Source: Bacillota bacterium
GTDB lineage: Bacteria; Bacillota; Desulfotomaculia; Desulfotomaculales; JAJYZD01
NCBI GenBank assembly: GCA_021800315.1
Contig: JAJYZD010000011.1
Coordinates: 1-27,062 of the forward strand
Length of the DNA stretch: 27,062 bases
Direction of reading: 5' to 3'
Shown: piece after piece, positions 1 to 7,836 of the stretch
How positions within the stretch are numbered: the stretch's first letter is position 1
Layout: every line of letters starts with the position of its first letter
The notes under the pieces: generated by a model
Databases searched by the model: none
Told to the model about the DNA's origin: nothing
What the model saw: only the letters and a program-made list of their open reading frames with translations
Made by a program: the position numbers and the translations under genes

Positions 1-37
1 GCGCGGACGGGAGTCCGCGGCTCAGCAGCTGAATCCT

Positions 38-1138
38 GTGACGCTGCCACCCCGCTTAGTCAGCGGGAGAGGAATACGTTTACACCTGCCTGCGCAGGTT
101 TGGGCGTGTTTCAGAAACCAGGACTTTCTGGATTCCCTGCAACTGCGCCTGTCCCATGGCCACAGCGTAATGCTGGCCGGACCCCGCCGGACCGGCAAAA
201 CCTCCATAGCTTTTGAGATCCTGAGAAGACTGGAGGAAAAGGGATTTTACACCGCCTTCGTCGACACGTTCAGGATCGCCGAAAAGCGGGAGTTGGCCCT
301 GACCTTAATCGACGCCTGCCTGCGTAACAGGACGGGCCTTTTAAGAACGACCGAAGCACTAAAGGACCGACTGAAAAGGATTGCCGGCAGCGCCAAGCTG
401 GCTGTAAAGCTGCACGACCTCGAAATAAGTTTAGGCTTCCCGGACCCCGAACAGGACGACTACACCCTCTTCGACTACGCCCTCGAGCTACCCGACCGGC
501 TGGCCAAAGCCGACGGAAAGAAAATGGTGGTCGTGTTCGACAAGTTCCAGGATGCCGGCCATATCGGTCGTTCAGGCATATACAAGGTGATGCGTTCCTA
601 CTTCCAGACTCATGAAAACCATCTTTAGTGACCAGAAACAGGCTTTCTACAGGTTCGCCACCGTACTACCCATCCCCCCATACCCGACGAAGCATGGATA
701 GGATACATTACCAACAAATATAACGAGTCGGACATAGGAGCGGACATCCGATCAGTCGCCGAAATCATCGCCCTGACCGGTGGACACCCCCAGGATACGA
801 TGTTTGTCTGCTCCGATATTTATTTTTCCTTATTAGAGGCCAAACAGGACAGAATAGCATTGGAGTTTGTACGCAACGGTTACGACAGGGCCATGACCAT
901 ACTCTCACCCATGTTTGACCAGATGCTGACTGAAATAAGGGATAGCTCCAAGGCACATACGGTACTAAACCGCATCACCCGAAAAGAGCATATCTACTCA
1001 AAAAAGGAGAACTCCGCCGAAATCAAAAGGGCGGTCGATTACCTCGTTCAAAAATCAATAATCGCCAGGAACGGACATGGTTCCTACCGGTTCGTGGAGC
1101 CGGTGTTCGCGGACTACATCCTGCGGTTTTCGGCCTGA
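38..1138 (+). pseudogene. Decayed AAA-type ATPase (archaeal-ATPase-like family), several lesions
   Basis: The N-terminal half reads as a P-loop ATPase, with Walker A AGPRRTGKTS and a Walker B-like strand MVVVFDKFQD. In this family the Walker B is normally DEFQ, so the catalytic Glu appears changed to Lys. The frame hits TAG-TGA at 626-631. Family-like sequence IFSDQKQAFYRFATVLPIPP then continues in another frame at about 621-688 and returns to the first frame as IPDEAWIGYITNKY, running to the stop at 1138. The first break looks like an internal deletion of roughly 15 codons after HEN. The second is explained by loss of one C in the C-run near 685. The frame is open to the left edge, so 38 (GTG) is only the first start in view. 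The C-terminal part (FVEPVFADYILRF) resembles the usual end of such ATPases. Not expected to be functional. The family assignment is from motif recall. Confidence 0.7.
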
Positions 1139-1387
1139 CTACCTCAGGATGAAGCTGACGATCAGCCAGTGGGCGAACTCCAGTGCCAGAAGGGCCACCA
1201 GGGGCGAAAGGTCCACCATCCCCAGGGGCGGGATGACCCGCCGGAAAAAGCCCAGCACCGGCTCGGTCACCTCGTAGACGAACTTCACCAAGGGATGGTA
1301 GGGGTCGTGCCTGACCCAGGAAAGGACCACCCGTGCCAGGATGAGGATGTAATACACCCGGAAGACGGCGTCAATGATCTGAACCAT
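1139..1387 (-). CDS. yggT: YggT family membrane protein
   Basis: An 82-residue protein with two hydrophobic segments, about residues 4-24 (up to ARVVLSWV) and 60-80. Between them lies the family hallmark region DPYHPLVKFVYEVTEPVLGFFRRVIPP. YggT proteins are small integral membrane proteins of poorly defined role, often encoded beside proC, yggS and sepF in Gram-positives, with suggested links to cell division or osmotic stress. I chose the ATG at 1387 because GGAGG lies 7 bases upstream; the in-frame TTG at 1393 is too close to that site. It is the last gene of the sepF-proC-yggT set, 16 bases after proC. Its stop directly abuts the end of the convergent ATPase pseudogene. Confidence 0.9.
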   Translation of the reverse strand: MVQIIDAVFRVYYILILARVVLSWVRHDPYHPLVKFVYEVTEPVLGFFRRVIPPLGMVDLSPLVALLALEFAHWLIVSFILR

Positions 1388-1403
1388 GCTCAAACCTCCC
1401 CCC

Positions 1404-2222
1404 TCAGGAGCGCGACATCTCCCGGGAGCGCCCGGCCGCGTCGTGGACCGCCGTATCCAGGACCACCCTGAGGCCGCCCTTTTCCAGTGCCAGCAACCCT
1501 TCGGCCGTGGTTCCCGCCGGAGTGGTGACGCGGTTCTTCAATTCGGCCGGATGCTCGCCGGTGGTCAGGATCATCCTGGCCGCGCCCAGCATCGTCTGCG
1601 CCGCCAGGCTCAGCGCCACCTGGCGGGTGAGCCCGAGGCGCACGCCGGCGTCGCAGAGCGCCTCGCAGATCAGGAACATGTACGCCGGACCACTGCCGGA
1701 AAGCCCGGTCACGGCGTCCATCAGGCTTTCCTCCACCTGGACGGCCAACCCCACCGCCCGGAACAGGGTTTTGACCTCGGCCACGTGTTCGTCCCCGGCG
1801 TAGCGCCCCGGAGAGACGGCGCTGGCCCCTTCCCCCACCAGGCAGGGCGTGTTGGGCATGACCCGCACCACCGGGAGCCCGACACCGGCCAACTCTTCCA
1901 GGGAAGCCGTGGGAATTCCCGCCGCGATGGAAACCAGGATCTGGTCGGTACGCCACAATCCCTTGACATCCCGGAGGACATCGCCCACCACTTTCGGCTT
2001 CACCGCCAGCAGCACCAGATCGCAGGCCCGCACCAGTTCCCGGTTGTCCGGGGCCGCACCTACGCCGAACTTCCCGGCCAACAGCGCCACCCGGGCCTGG
2101 TTCGCGTCGGCGATGACGATTCTTTCCGGCTCCACCAGGCGCGAACGCACCAGGCCGGTCACCATGGCCTCGCCCATGGCCCCGCCGCCGATTATGCCGA
2201 TCTTCCCGCTCTCAATGGACAC
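1404..2222 (-). CDS. proC: Pyrroline-5-carboxylate reductase
   Basis: The product is 272 residues, normal for ProC, which reduces 1-pyrroline-5-carboxylate to L-proline with NAD(P)H in the last step of proline synthesis in the cytoplasm. The N-terminal Rossmann motif IGIIGGGAMGEAMVTG (about residues 8-23) binds the nucleotide. The C-terminal dimerisation region carries the conserved VTGLSGSGPAY and VTTPAGTTAEGL stretches that contribute to the active site. The GTG start at 2222 is supported by GGGAG about 7 bases upstream. It lies 80 bp after sepF, from which it is separated by a terminator-like hairpin, and just ahead of yggT. The same neighbours occur together in many Firmicutes. Nothing suggests damage. 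Confidence 0.97.
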   Translation of the reverse strand: MSIESGKIGIIGGGAMGEAMVTGLVRSRLVEPERIVIADANQARVALLAGKFGVGAAPDNRELVRACDLVLLAVKPKVVGDVLRDVKGLWRTDQILVSIAAGIPTASLEELAGVGLPVVRVMPNTPCLVGEGASAVSPGRYAGDEHVAEVKTLFRAVGLAVQVEESLMDAVTGLSGSGPAYMFLICEALCDAGVRLGLTRQVALSLAAQTMLGAARMILTTGEHPAELKNRVTTPAGTTAEGLLALEKGGLRVVLDTAVHDAAGRSREMSRS

Positions 2223-2249
2223 ACGATCACTCCCATACTACTCTAACTG

Positions 2250-2277
2250 AAAAAGGGCGCCGTTTGAGGATGCGCCC
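2250..2277 (-). terminator. Terminator-like hairpin between sepF and proC
   Basis: Read on the minus strand, GGGCGC (2277-2272) pairs with GCGCCC (2260-2255) around an 11-base loop and is followed at once by five T. This is a short intrinsic-terminator shape. It could end the sepF transcript or attenuate read-through into proC. The stem is only 6 bp, so termination may be partial. Confidence 0.6.
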
Positions 2278-2302
2278 TCCCGGTTCCGAAGTGGAACGCC
2301 CG

Positions 2303-2737
2303 CTACTTGATCCAGGAAAAGATGCTCTTATCGTATTGAGGCTGATCCTTCAATTCGTTGCCGATGTCCATGTTGCTGGGAACGGAGAGAAAAATGCCGT
2401 TGCCTACCTTCTGCATGCTGCCGTTGAGCGCGTAGGTACAGCCTATGGTAAAGTCGATCACTCTCTTGGCCAGTTCCGCCTCGACCCGTTCCAGGTTGAT
2501 GACGACAGCGCGGTGATTCTTCAAGCTGTCGGCAACCGCCTGGACCTCGTCGAAAACCCTCGGTTCAACCACCATTACCCGGGCCTGGCGCTGGGTATGT
2601 AAGCTCAAGACCTGACCCTTCTTACGGGTGTTCGGTGAAGATTCCTCCAAGCCCTCGGACAGCCGGTCCTCTTCTTCCGGCACTTCCTCGAACCCCATGA
2701 AACCGAGCATCTTGTCCATCAATTTCGCCCTGGCCAA
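2303..2737 (-). CDS. sepF: Cell division protein SepF
   Basis: SepF is a membrane-bound partner of FtsZ that organises Z-ring filaments and anchors them at the division septum in Gram-positives. The 144-residue product has the expected layout. An N-terminal segment (LMDKMLGFMGF) could form the membrane-binding amphipathic helix, followed by an acidic variable linker. The compact SepF core starts near residue 45 (VLSLHTQRQARVMVVEP) and continues through VINLERVEAELAKRVIDF and GIFLSVPSN. The TTG start at 2737 has GGAGG 8 bases upstream; an ATG six codons in is the alternative. It is transcribed from the consensus promoter at 2860-2888, with a leader of about 115 bases. Confidence 0.95.
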   Translation of the reverse strand: MARAKLMDKMLGFMGFEEVPEEEDRLSEGLEESSPNTRKKGQVLSLHTQRQARVMVVEPRVFDEVQAVADSLKNHRAVVINLERVEAELAKRVIDFTIGCTYALNGSMQKVGNGIFLSVPSNMDIGNELKDQPQYDKSIFSWIK

Positions 2738-2859
2738 TACCCCTGCCTCCTTTTGCCGGTCTTTACTGAAAAATCAACATATAGTGCCCAAACCAACCAT
2801 GGCTACAACAGTTAGTTCTTACCAGGACTGCATATACCGTTACGAGTAAGCTGCCTAAA

Positions 2860-2888
2860 ATTATATGGCCATTTTACGGGATTGTCAA
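2860..2888 (-). promoter_or_regulatory. Sigma-A promoter for sepF (-proC-yggT)
   Basis: On the minus strand TTGACA (2888-2883), a 17-base spacer and TATAAT (2865-2860) match the vegetative consensus in all 12 hexamer positions. Transcription would start near 2853, about 115 bases before the sepF TTG. A promoter here makes sepF independent of the upstream yggS cluster, although no clear terminator follows yggS. Confidence 0.9.
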
Positions 2889-2940
2889 CAATATTTTGCA
2901 ACCGGACTTTGATTTTCTTTTATCGGGCGACTACATGCCG

Positions 2941-3606
2941 TTAGCTTGATCCGGGAGCGAAAATAGCGCGACCGATCCGTACCAGGTTGGCTCCTTCTTC
3001 CACCGCCACTTCGAAATCATCGCTCATTCCCATTGATAAGGTGGCCATTTCGGGGATACGGCAGGACAGCTCGCGCAAAGCGCGGAAGACCTGTCGCGCG
3101 GCCGTCCCGGGGCCCGCGGGCGCCATGGTCATCAGTCCCTCGACCTTAACCGCGGTCAGGGGAGCCACCTCGCGCAGAAAAGGTTCCACCTCCGAAGGCG
3201 AAAGACCGTGCTTCGACTTTTCGCCGCTGACGTTGACCTGCACCAGGACCCGGACCTCCCGGCCCAGTTTCCGGAACCGGCCGTCCAGGGCCCTGGCCAG
3301 TTCCAGGCGGTCCAGGGAATGGATCAGGCAAGCCGTGTCGTCCAGGTATTTGACCTTGTTCAACTGGACCGTGCCGATCAGATGCCACTCCACCCCGGCC
3401 GGCAGAAGGCTTCTCTTGGCCAGCCATTCCTGCACCCGGTTTTCCCCGCAACTGTGCACCCCGGCCGCCAGGCAGCTTTGCACTCCGTCCGCGTCCACGC
3501 CCTTGGTCACCGCCACCAGCCGCACCAGGGAGGGGTCCCGGCCCGCCCTGCGGGCGGCCGCGGCGATGCGCTCCCTTACCCGGGCCAGGTTCTCCGCCAC
3601 CGTCAT
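2941..3606 (-). CDS. YggS/PLPBP family pyridoxal-phosphate homeostasis protein
   Basis: A 221-residue single-domain PLP-binding TIM-barrel protein of the YggS/PROSC/YlmE family, which buffers vitamin B6 and amino-acid pools and has no known enzymatic turnover. The cofactor Lys is in RLVAVTKGVDADGVQ (about residue 35). Family signatures GENRVQEW, HLIGTVQLNK and the phosphate-binding end SMGMSDDFEVAVEEGANLVRIGRAIF are all present. The ATG at 3606 overlaps the stop of the upstream HlyD-like gene as ATGA, so translation is probably coupled. It closes the cluster that begins with the MBL-fold nuclease gene, and sits directly upstream of the sepF promoter, the usual Firmicutes neighbourhood. Confidence 0.93.
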   Translation of the reverse strand: MTVAENLARVRERIAAAARRAGRDPSLVRLVAVTKGVDADGVQSCLAAGVHSCGENRVQEWLAKRSLLPAGVEWHLIGTVQLNKVKYLDDTACLIHSLDRLELARALDGRFRKLGREVRVLVQVNVSGEKSKHGLSPSEVEPFLREVAPLTAVKVEGLMTMAPAGPGTAARQVFRALRELSCRIPEMATLSMGMSDDFEVAVEEGANLVRIGRAIFAPGSS

Positions 3607-4502
3607 GATACCGGTACCCCTTCCCTCACCCAGAGCGGGTTCACTACGTAAAGCGCGTCCCGTCGGGGCAACCCGGCCAGCTTGACCATGCCCGAAAGGC
3701 GCCCGGCGACCTGTACCTTGACCCAGTGAGCCTGACCGGACTGGTCCAGGTAGATTCCGGTTTGTCCGTCCCGCACCGCCAACGCTGTTTGAGGCACCAG
3801 GCGACCGGTCAGGGTTTGGGTGACCACGGCGAAATTCACCACGCGTCCGTCCAGTATTTTATCCGGATAACGGTCCAGCTTGAGAAACAAGCCCCCGCCC
3901 GGTCCCCGCAAATAGCTGACGACAGCCCTCAGGTCCCGTCCCTGCCAGGTCAGGTGCCAGGATTTGTCCGGCATACCCGGCGGCACTTTGGCCACATAGA
4001 TGTATACCGGGTCCAGGTTGTCGGCAACCCGGCCAACGGTCTGGCCCGCGTTTACCTCCTGGCCGTCGGCGACGGTCACGCTCTTGATCCCCGCCAGGGA
4101 GGGCATGGTGATGTCGGGCAGGGTTCCCGGTCGCAGCACGGACTCCAGGCCGTCGGAGGTATAGCTTAAAAGACCGGCCGCCGGCGCGTCGATTGCCGCC
4201 GTCCCTCCCCCCGGGCTGGTGATCCGGGCCACCGGCTCGCCGACAGACACCCGCAGCCCGGCGGGAGCCAGCCACTGGATCCGGCCGGCGGCCGGCGCCA
4301 CGAGCACCCGCTCGTTGGCGACCAGGATTCCGGAGATGTCCACGGATGCGCGCACCTCCCGCGTGGACAGGTAGTCCACCCTGGCGAACCGGGCCAAAAG
4401 CCGCGGCCAGTTCCCGGCCAGCCACAATAGTCCCAGGGCGAGAAAGACGACTAAAATGACCACTTGCCCGCGCCGGGGGTCAAACCGGTATATCCGGCCC
4501 AT
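3603..4502 (-). CDS. HlyD-like single-pass membrane protein (membrane-fusion type)
   Basis: A 299-residue protein with a short charged N-terminus and one transmembrane segment at about residues 13-31 (VVILVVFLALGLLWLAGNW). A large external part follows. After the membrane anchor the pattern ISGILVANERVLVAPAAGRI with a later AGQTVGRVADN resembles the two half-motifs of a biotinyl/lipoyl-like hairpin, as in HlyD-type adaptor proteins. The later beta-rich segment (LDGRVVNFAVVTQTLTGRLVPQTAL) fits the barrel domain of that fold. No transporter partner is encoded nearby, so export is unproven. It starts 9 bases after the response regulator gene and overlaps yggS by 4 bases, so it belongs to the same transcript. 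Its place next to yggS and sepF hints at an envelope or division-linked role, which is inference only. Confidence 0.7.
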   Translation of the reverse strand: MGRIYRFDPRRGQVVILVVFLALGLLWLAGNWPRLLARFARVDYLSTREVRASVDISGILVANERVLVAPAAGRIQWLAPAGLRVSVGEPVARITSPGGGTAAIDAPAAGLLSYTSDGLESVLRPGTLPDITMPSLAGIKSVTVADGQEVNAGQTVGRVADNLDPVYIYVAKVPPGMPDKSWHLTWQGRDLRAVVSYLRGPGGGLFLKLDRYPDKILDGRVVNFAVVTQTLTGRLVPQTALAVRDGQTGIYLDQSGQAHWVKVQVAGRLSGMVKLAGLPRRDALYVVNPLWVREGVPVS

Positions 4503-4511
4503 CGCTTCCGC

Positions 4512-5204
4512 CTAAACCTCGCCTTCCCGGAAACGGTACCCGACACCGCGCACCGTCTCGATATACTGGGGCGATCCCGGCAGCTGCTCCAGCTTCTGGC
4601 GCAGATGACGGATATGGACGTCCACCGTACGGGAATCCCCGGTAAAATCATAGCCCCAGACCTGTTCCAGGAGGTAGTCCCGGGTAAATACGCGGCCGGG
4701 CGAGCGGGCCAGAAACCGCAAGAGTTCGAATTCCTTCCGGGTGAGGTCCTGCTTTTCCCCGTCCAGGAACACCGTGTAGCGGTCCTGGTCGATCACCAGG
4801 CGTCCCGAGTGCAGCCGTCCCGGGCCGGATTCCTCCGGCTTCCGTCTCAGCCTGGCCTTGATGCGGGCCAAAAGTTCGCGGGGGGAAAAGGGTTTGGTGA
4901 TGTAATCGTCCGCCCCCATCTCCAGTCCCAGGACCTTGTCCAACTCCTCGCCCCTGGCGCTGAGCATGATGATGGGAATGTCGCGGGTGGCCGGATTCTG
5001 ATGGAGCGTCCGGCATACGGACAAGCCGTCCAGGCCCGGCAGCATGACGTCCAGGAGAACGAGGTCCGGCCGCCTGAACTCAACCTCTGCCAGGGCCGCC
5101 CGTCCGTCGGCCACCGTCCGGGCCTCGTAACCCTCCCGCTCCAGGTTGACCCTGATCAACTCCAGGATGGACGGCTCGTCATCGACGACCAGGATGCGGG
5201 CCAC
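4512..5204 (-). CDS. OmpR/PhoB-family response regulator (orphan)
   Basis: A 230-residue two-domain regulator. The receiver domain (residues 1-120) has acidic pocket D8-D9, phospho-acceptor D52 in LLDVMLPGLDG, S82 in MLSARGEE and K104 in ITKPFSPREL. The C-terminal winged helix (about 130-228) shows the OmpR signatures LTRKEFELLRFLARSPGRV and SRTVDVHIRHLRQKL and ends with VRGVGYRF. The start is GTG 5204, with a G-rich ribosome site 7-8 bases upstream. The frame remains open far upstream inside pgeF, but the receiver fold begins here. No histidine kinase gene is adjacent, so its partner and signal are unknown. It lies 17 bases after pgeF and 9 before the HlyD-like gene. Confidence 0.95.
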   Translation of the reverse strand: MARILVVDDEPSILELIRVNLEREGYEARTVADGRAALAEVEFRRPDLVLLDVMLPGLDGLSVCRTLHQNPATRDIPIIMLSARGEELDKVLGLEMGADDYITKPFSPRELLARIKARLRRKPEESGPGRLHSGRLVIDQDRYTVFLDGEKQDLTRKEFELLRFLARSPGRVFTRDYLLEQVWGYDFTGDSRTVDVHIRHLRQKLEQLPGSPQYIETVRGVGYRFREGEV

Positions 5205-5221
5205 ATTGACACCCCCCCAAC

Positions 5222-6004
5222 TCAAACCAGGCCGATGAGCGAAGCCATACGTCCCGTTTCCCGGGAGGCCCGGTAGGAATAGAACAGATCCGGCCGGCAG
5301 ACCGTACAGTAGCCGCTCACTTCGATTTGCCTGACCCCGCAGTCCGCAAGGAGCAGGCGGTTGGCCTCCTTGAGGTCCAGGAGCCACCGGCCGGGACCCC
5401 GGGGAACAAACAGTCCGCCCCACCGGGGAAAAACCCGGGCGAATTCCGTCTGAACCGGCTCGTCCACCTCGTAGCAGCAACTCCCCGCCGAAGGGCCTAT
5501 CACTGCCAGAAGGTCGCCCGGCCTGCTGCCGAAAGCTTCTCCCATGGCCCGGACACACTTTGCCCCAACCCCCTGCACCGTGCCCCGCCATCCGGCATGG
5601 GCCAGGGCCACAGCCTTGACGACCGGGTCCAGGAAAATGAGGGGGACACAATCGGCGTAATACGATGTCAGCACGATACCGCTTTCGCGGGTGAGCAAAA
5701 TGTCGGTGTCCGGAAAAGCCTCCTCCGGCGTTAAAGCCCCCCTGCCCCGGTCCTCCGGGTTGACGACCGCCGCGTTGTGACCGTGCACCTGCCGCCCGGC
5801 CACGATATTAACGGGATCCAGGCCCAGGGCCTCGCAGACCAGACGGCGGTTGGCCCGCACGTTCTCCGGACTGTCGTGCGCCACGAACCCCATGTTCAGG
5901 GAGGCCGCCGGTCCCGTGCTGACGCCGCCCCGGCGCGTGGTGAAGGCGTGGGCGACCAGGCCGGTTTCCGCCAGGAGCGGAAACCTCAAGAGTTCCGGGG
6001 CCAC
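5222..6004 (-). CDS. pgeF: Peptidoglycan editing factor PgeF (YfiH/multicopper polyphenol oxidase-like family)
   Basis: A 260-residue protein of the YfiH/YlmD/DUF152 family. Members act on purine nucleosides in several organisms, and PgeF removes wrongly built peptidoglycan precursors in E. coli. The three zinc/catalytic residues are visible: H74 in GRQVHG, C119 in YYADCVPL and H136 in LAHAGWRGTV. The later motifs GPSAGSCCYEVDEPV and LFYSYRASRETGR are also typical. The GTG start at 6004 follows the TAG stop of the MBL-fold gene with no gap, so expression is probably coupled. This family usually lies beside yggS and sepF in Firmicutes; here the response regulator and HlyD-like genes are inserted between them. 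Confidence 0.93.
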   Translation of the reverse strand: MAPELLRFPLLAETGLVAHAFTTRRGGVSTGPAASLNMGFVAHDSPENVRANRRLVCEALGLDPVNIVAGRQVHGHNAAVVNPEDRGRGALTPEEAFPDTDILLTRESGIVLTSYYADCVPLIFLDPVVKAVALAHAGWRGTVQGVGAKCVRAMGEAFGSRPGDLLAVIGPSAGSCCYEVDEPVQTEFARVFPRWGGLFVPRGPGRWLLDLKEANRLLLADCGVRQIEVSGYCTVCRPDLFYSYRASRETGRMASLIGLV

Positions 6005-7609
6005 CTACCGGTTCCCCTCCGGGCGGCACTCCCGGACGGGGGGACGGGAGACGACCGGACTTGCCGGCGGCGCCACCTGGTTAAGGTATTCGTCAAGTTC
6101 GGCCAGTTTCTTCATAAGCTCCGGAACGAGGCCCCGGTCTTTTTCCGCCTCCAGGACCCTGAGCTTCCGGTCCACCGCCTCCCTGAGTTCGCGCAGGCCG
6201 GGTCCGGCCTGACCGGTTAGGTCATACTCCTCGAGCCATTCGGGCACGATCACCGGCCAGCCCAGTTCGCTGGTCAGGAGCCGGCCCAGCGTTTCGGCGG
6301 CGGCCGGTTCCCCGTGTACGACGAAAGTCCGCCGGGGTGGCACCTGGAAATGCCTGGCCCACGTAAGCAGGCCCTTTTGGTCGGCGTGGGCCGAGAAAAC
6401 GTCGAGGTGCCTTATCCGGGCCCGCACGACAATTTCCTCGCCGAAGATGGTGACCCGGGCCGCTCCTTCCAGCAGGCTGCGGCCCAGGGTGCCCTCCGCC
6501 TGGTAACCCACCAGGAGAACCGTGGCGTCCTTGCGCCACAGGTTGTGTTTCAAGTGGTGGCGCACCCGTCCGGCATCGGCCATACCGCTGGCCGAGATGA
6601 TGATGGCCGGGCCCTGCAGGTTGTTCAGAGCCTGCGACTCCTCCACTGTCCGAGCGTAGTGTACCCCGGCGAAGTCCAGGGGTTCCTGCCCCTTCCGGAG
6701 CATGTCCTGCACCTGGATCCCGTAGCATTCGTGGTGTTTCTCGAAAACGGCCGTAGCCGCGATGGCCATGGGGCTGTCGATGTAAACCGGCAGGGGGGGG
6801 ATGCGTCCCCCCTCCCACAAACGGTGCAGGAAGTAGAGGAGGTCCTGGGTGCGCTCGGCCGCGAAGGCGGGAATGATCAAGGGACCACCTCTGCGGTAGG
6901 CCGTTTGGACGACATCCTCCAACAGTTCCGCCGGATCCCGGTGGTCCTGGTGCAGTCTGTCCCCGTAGGTCGACTCGATCAACAGGAAGTCCGTCTCCTC
7001 CACCAGGGTGGGTTCGGCCAGGAGGGGATGGTACCCGGCGTTACCCAAATCGCCGGAGAACAGGAAACGCATAGGGCGGTCATTCCCGGCCACGGTGACC
7101 TGCAGCATGGCCGAACCGAGGATGTGCCCGGCGTCCAGGAAGCTGGCCTTCATACCGCCGCCCAGATCCACTTCCCGCCCGTACTCCACCCGGTCGAAAT
7201 ACTCCAGGGCGGCGTACCCGTCGGCGGCGGTGTAGATGGGAGAGACCATCTCCCGGCCGGCCCTCGCTCCCCTGCGGTTTTTCTGCTCCACTTCCATCTC
7301 CTGCACGTGGCCGGAGTCCGGCAGCATCACCGCGGCCAGGTCGGCGGTAGCGGCGGTGGTTATGATACGGCCGGAAAAACCGTTCTTGACCAGATACGGT
7401 ATGCGCCCGCTGTGGTCGATGTGGGCGTGGGTCAAAAGGATGTGGGAAAGGGATGCGGGAGGAACGGGAAAAGGCTGGTAGTTCCGTTCCCGCAAAGCCT
7501 TGGGACCCTGAAAAAGCCCGCAGTCGACCAAAATGGACCGCGATCCGGAAGTCAACTGGTAGCACGATCCGGTAACCGTCTTGGCGGCGCCCAGAAAGCG
7601 CAGGAGCAT
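6005..7609 (-). CDS. MBL-fold/beta-CASP RNA-processing exonuclease family protein
   Basis: A 534-residue metallo-beta-lactamase-fold protein of the beta-CASP group (YSH1/CPSF73/TTHA0252-like). Members cut or trim RNA with two zinc ions. Metal motif LTHAHIDHSGRIPYL is at about residues 55-70. Further ligands are in DAGHILGSAM and LFSGDLG. The beta-CASP insert includes FAAERTQDLLYFLH and IIISASGMADAGRVRHHL. The RNA-specificity end has HLDVFSAHADQKGLLTWA and FVVHGEP. I chose the ATG at 7609 because GGAGATGGAGG lies just upstream and MLLRFLGAAKTVTGS is the usual family N-terminus; the open frame up to 7810 adds 67 low-complexity residues. The last 70 residues are a charged helical tail. It is first in the minus-strand cluster with pgeF. 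RNA substrate unknown. Confidence 0.9.
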   Translation of the reverse strand: MLLRFLGAAKTVTGSCYQLTSGSRSILVDCGLFQGPKALRERNYQPFPVPPASLSHILLTHAHIDHSGRIPYLVKNGFSGRIITTAATADLAAVMLPDSGHVQEMEVEQKNRRGARAGREMVSPIYTAADGYAALEYFDRVEYGREVDLGGGMKASFLDAGHILGSAMLQVTVAGNDRPMRFLFSGDLGNAGYHPLLAEPTLVEETDFLLIESTYGDRLHQDHRDPAELLEDVVQTAYRRGGPLIIPAFAAERTQDLLYFLHRLWEGGRIPPLPVYIDSPMAIAATAVFEKHHECYGIQVQDMLRKGQEPLDFAGVHYARTVEESQALNNLQGPAIIISASGMADAGRVRHHLKHNLWRKDATVLLVGYQAEGTLGRSLLEGAARVTIFGEEIVVRARIRHLDVFSAHADQKGLLTWARHFQVPPRRTFVVHGEPAAAETLGRLLTSELGWPVIVPEWLEEYDLTGQAGPGLRELREAVDRKLRVLEAEKDRGLVPELMKKLAELDEYLNQVAPPASPVVSRPPVRECRPEGNR

Positions 7610-7773
7610 GCCTCCATCTCCTTTTTCCCTGGATAGGGAAGTATTCACCCCCCGGGCCCGTAATCCCTGCCGGACGGCGAAAAAGCGACCGGGAACCGGC
7701 GGGGGATTCGCGGGCACCGAACATTTCGCCCCGGGATCCGCCGGCAGGCGCGGAACGAGTGTCGGGCGCATAC

Positions 7774-7811
7774 TATGGATCATGATGGGGTAATACCCAT
7801 ATCGATCCATA
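7774..7811. promoter_or_regulatory. Long imperfect palindrome in divergent intergenic region
   Basis: TATGGATC (7774-7781) is repeated inverted as GATCCATA (7804-7811). The intervening bases extend the symmetry with ATGGG and CCCAT, giving 13 of 16 paired positions around a 6-base centre. It lies between the divergent MBL-fold and LysM genes, 26 bases before the LysM start. It may be an operator or a leader hairpin. I found no convincing -35/-10 pair nearby; a spore-type CATACTA overlaps its left edge (7769-7775) but has no matching -35. Confidence 0.45.
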
Positions 7812-7836
7812 AACTTCCTCCGAGGTGATCCGGATA

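Noticed and set aside
5205..5651. Upstream extension of the response regulator frame
   Set aside because: It lies wholly inside pgeF, translates to low-quality sequence, and the receiver domain begins at the GTG at 5204 with a good ribosome site.
7610..7810. 67-codon N-terminal extension of the MBL-fold nuclease
   Set aside because: Low-complexity translation; the ATG at 7609 has a strong ribosome site and matches the family start.
7760..7836. Spore-type sigma promoter (CATACTA or CATATCGAT) before the LysM gene
   Set aside because: Single -10-like strings occur but no correctly spaced -35 could be found, so it is not called.
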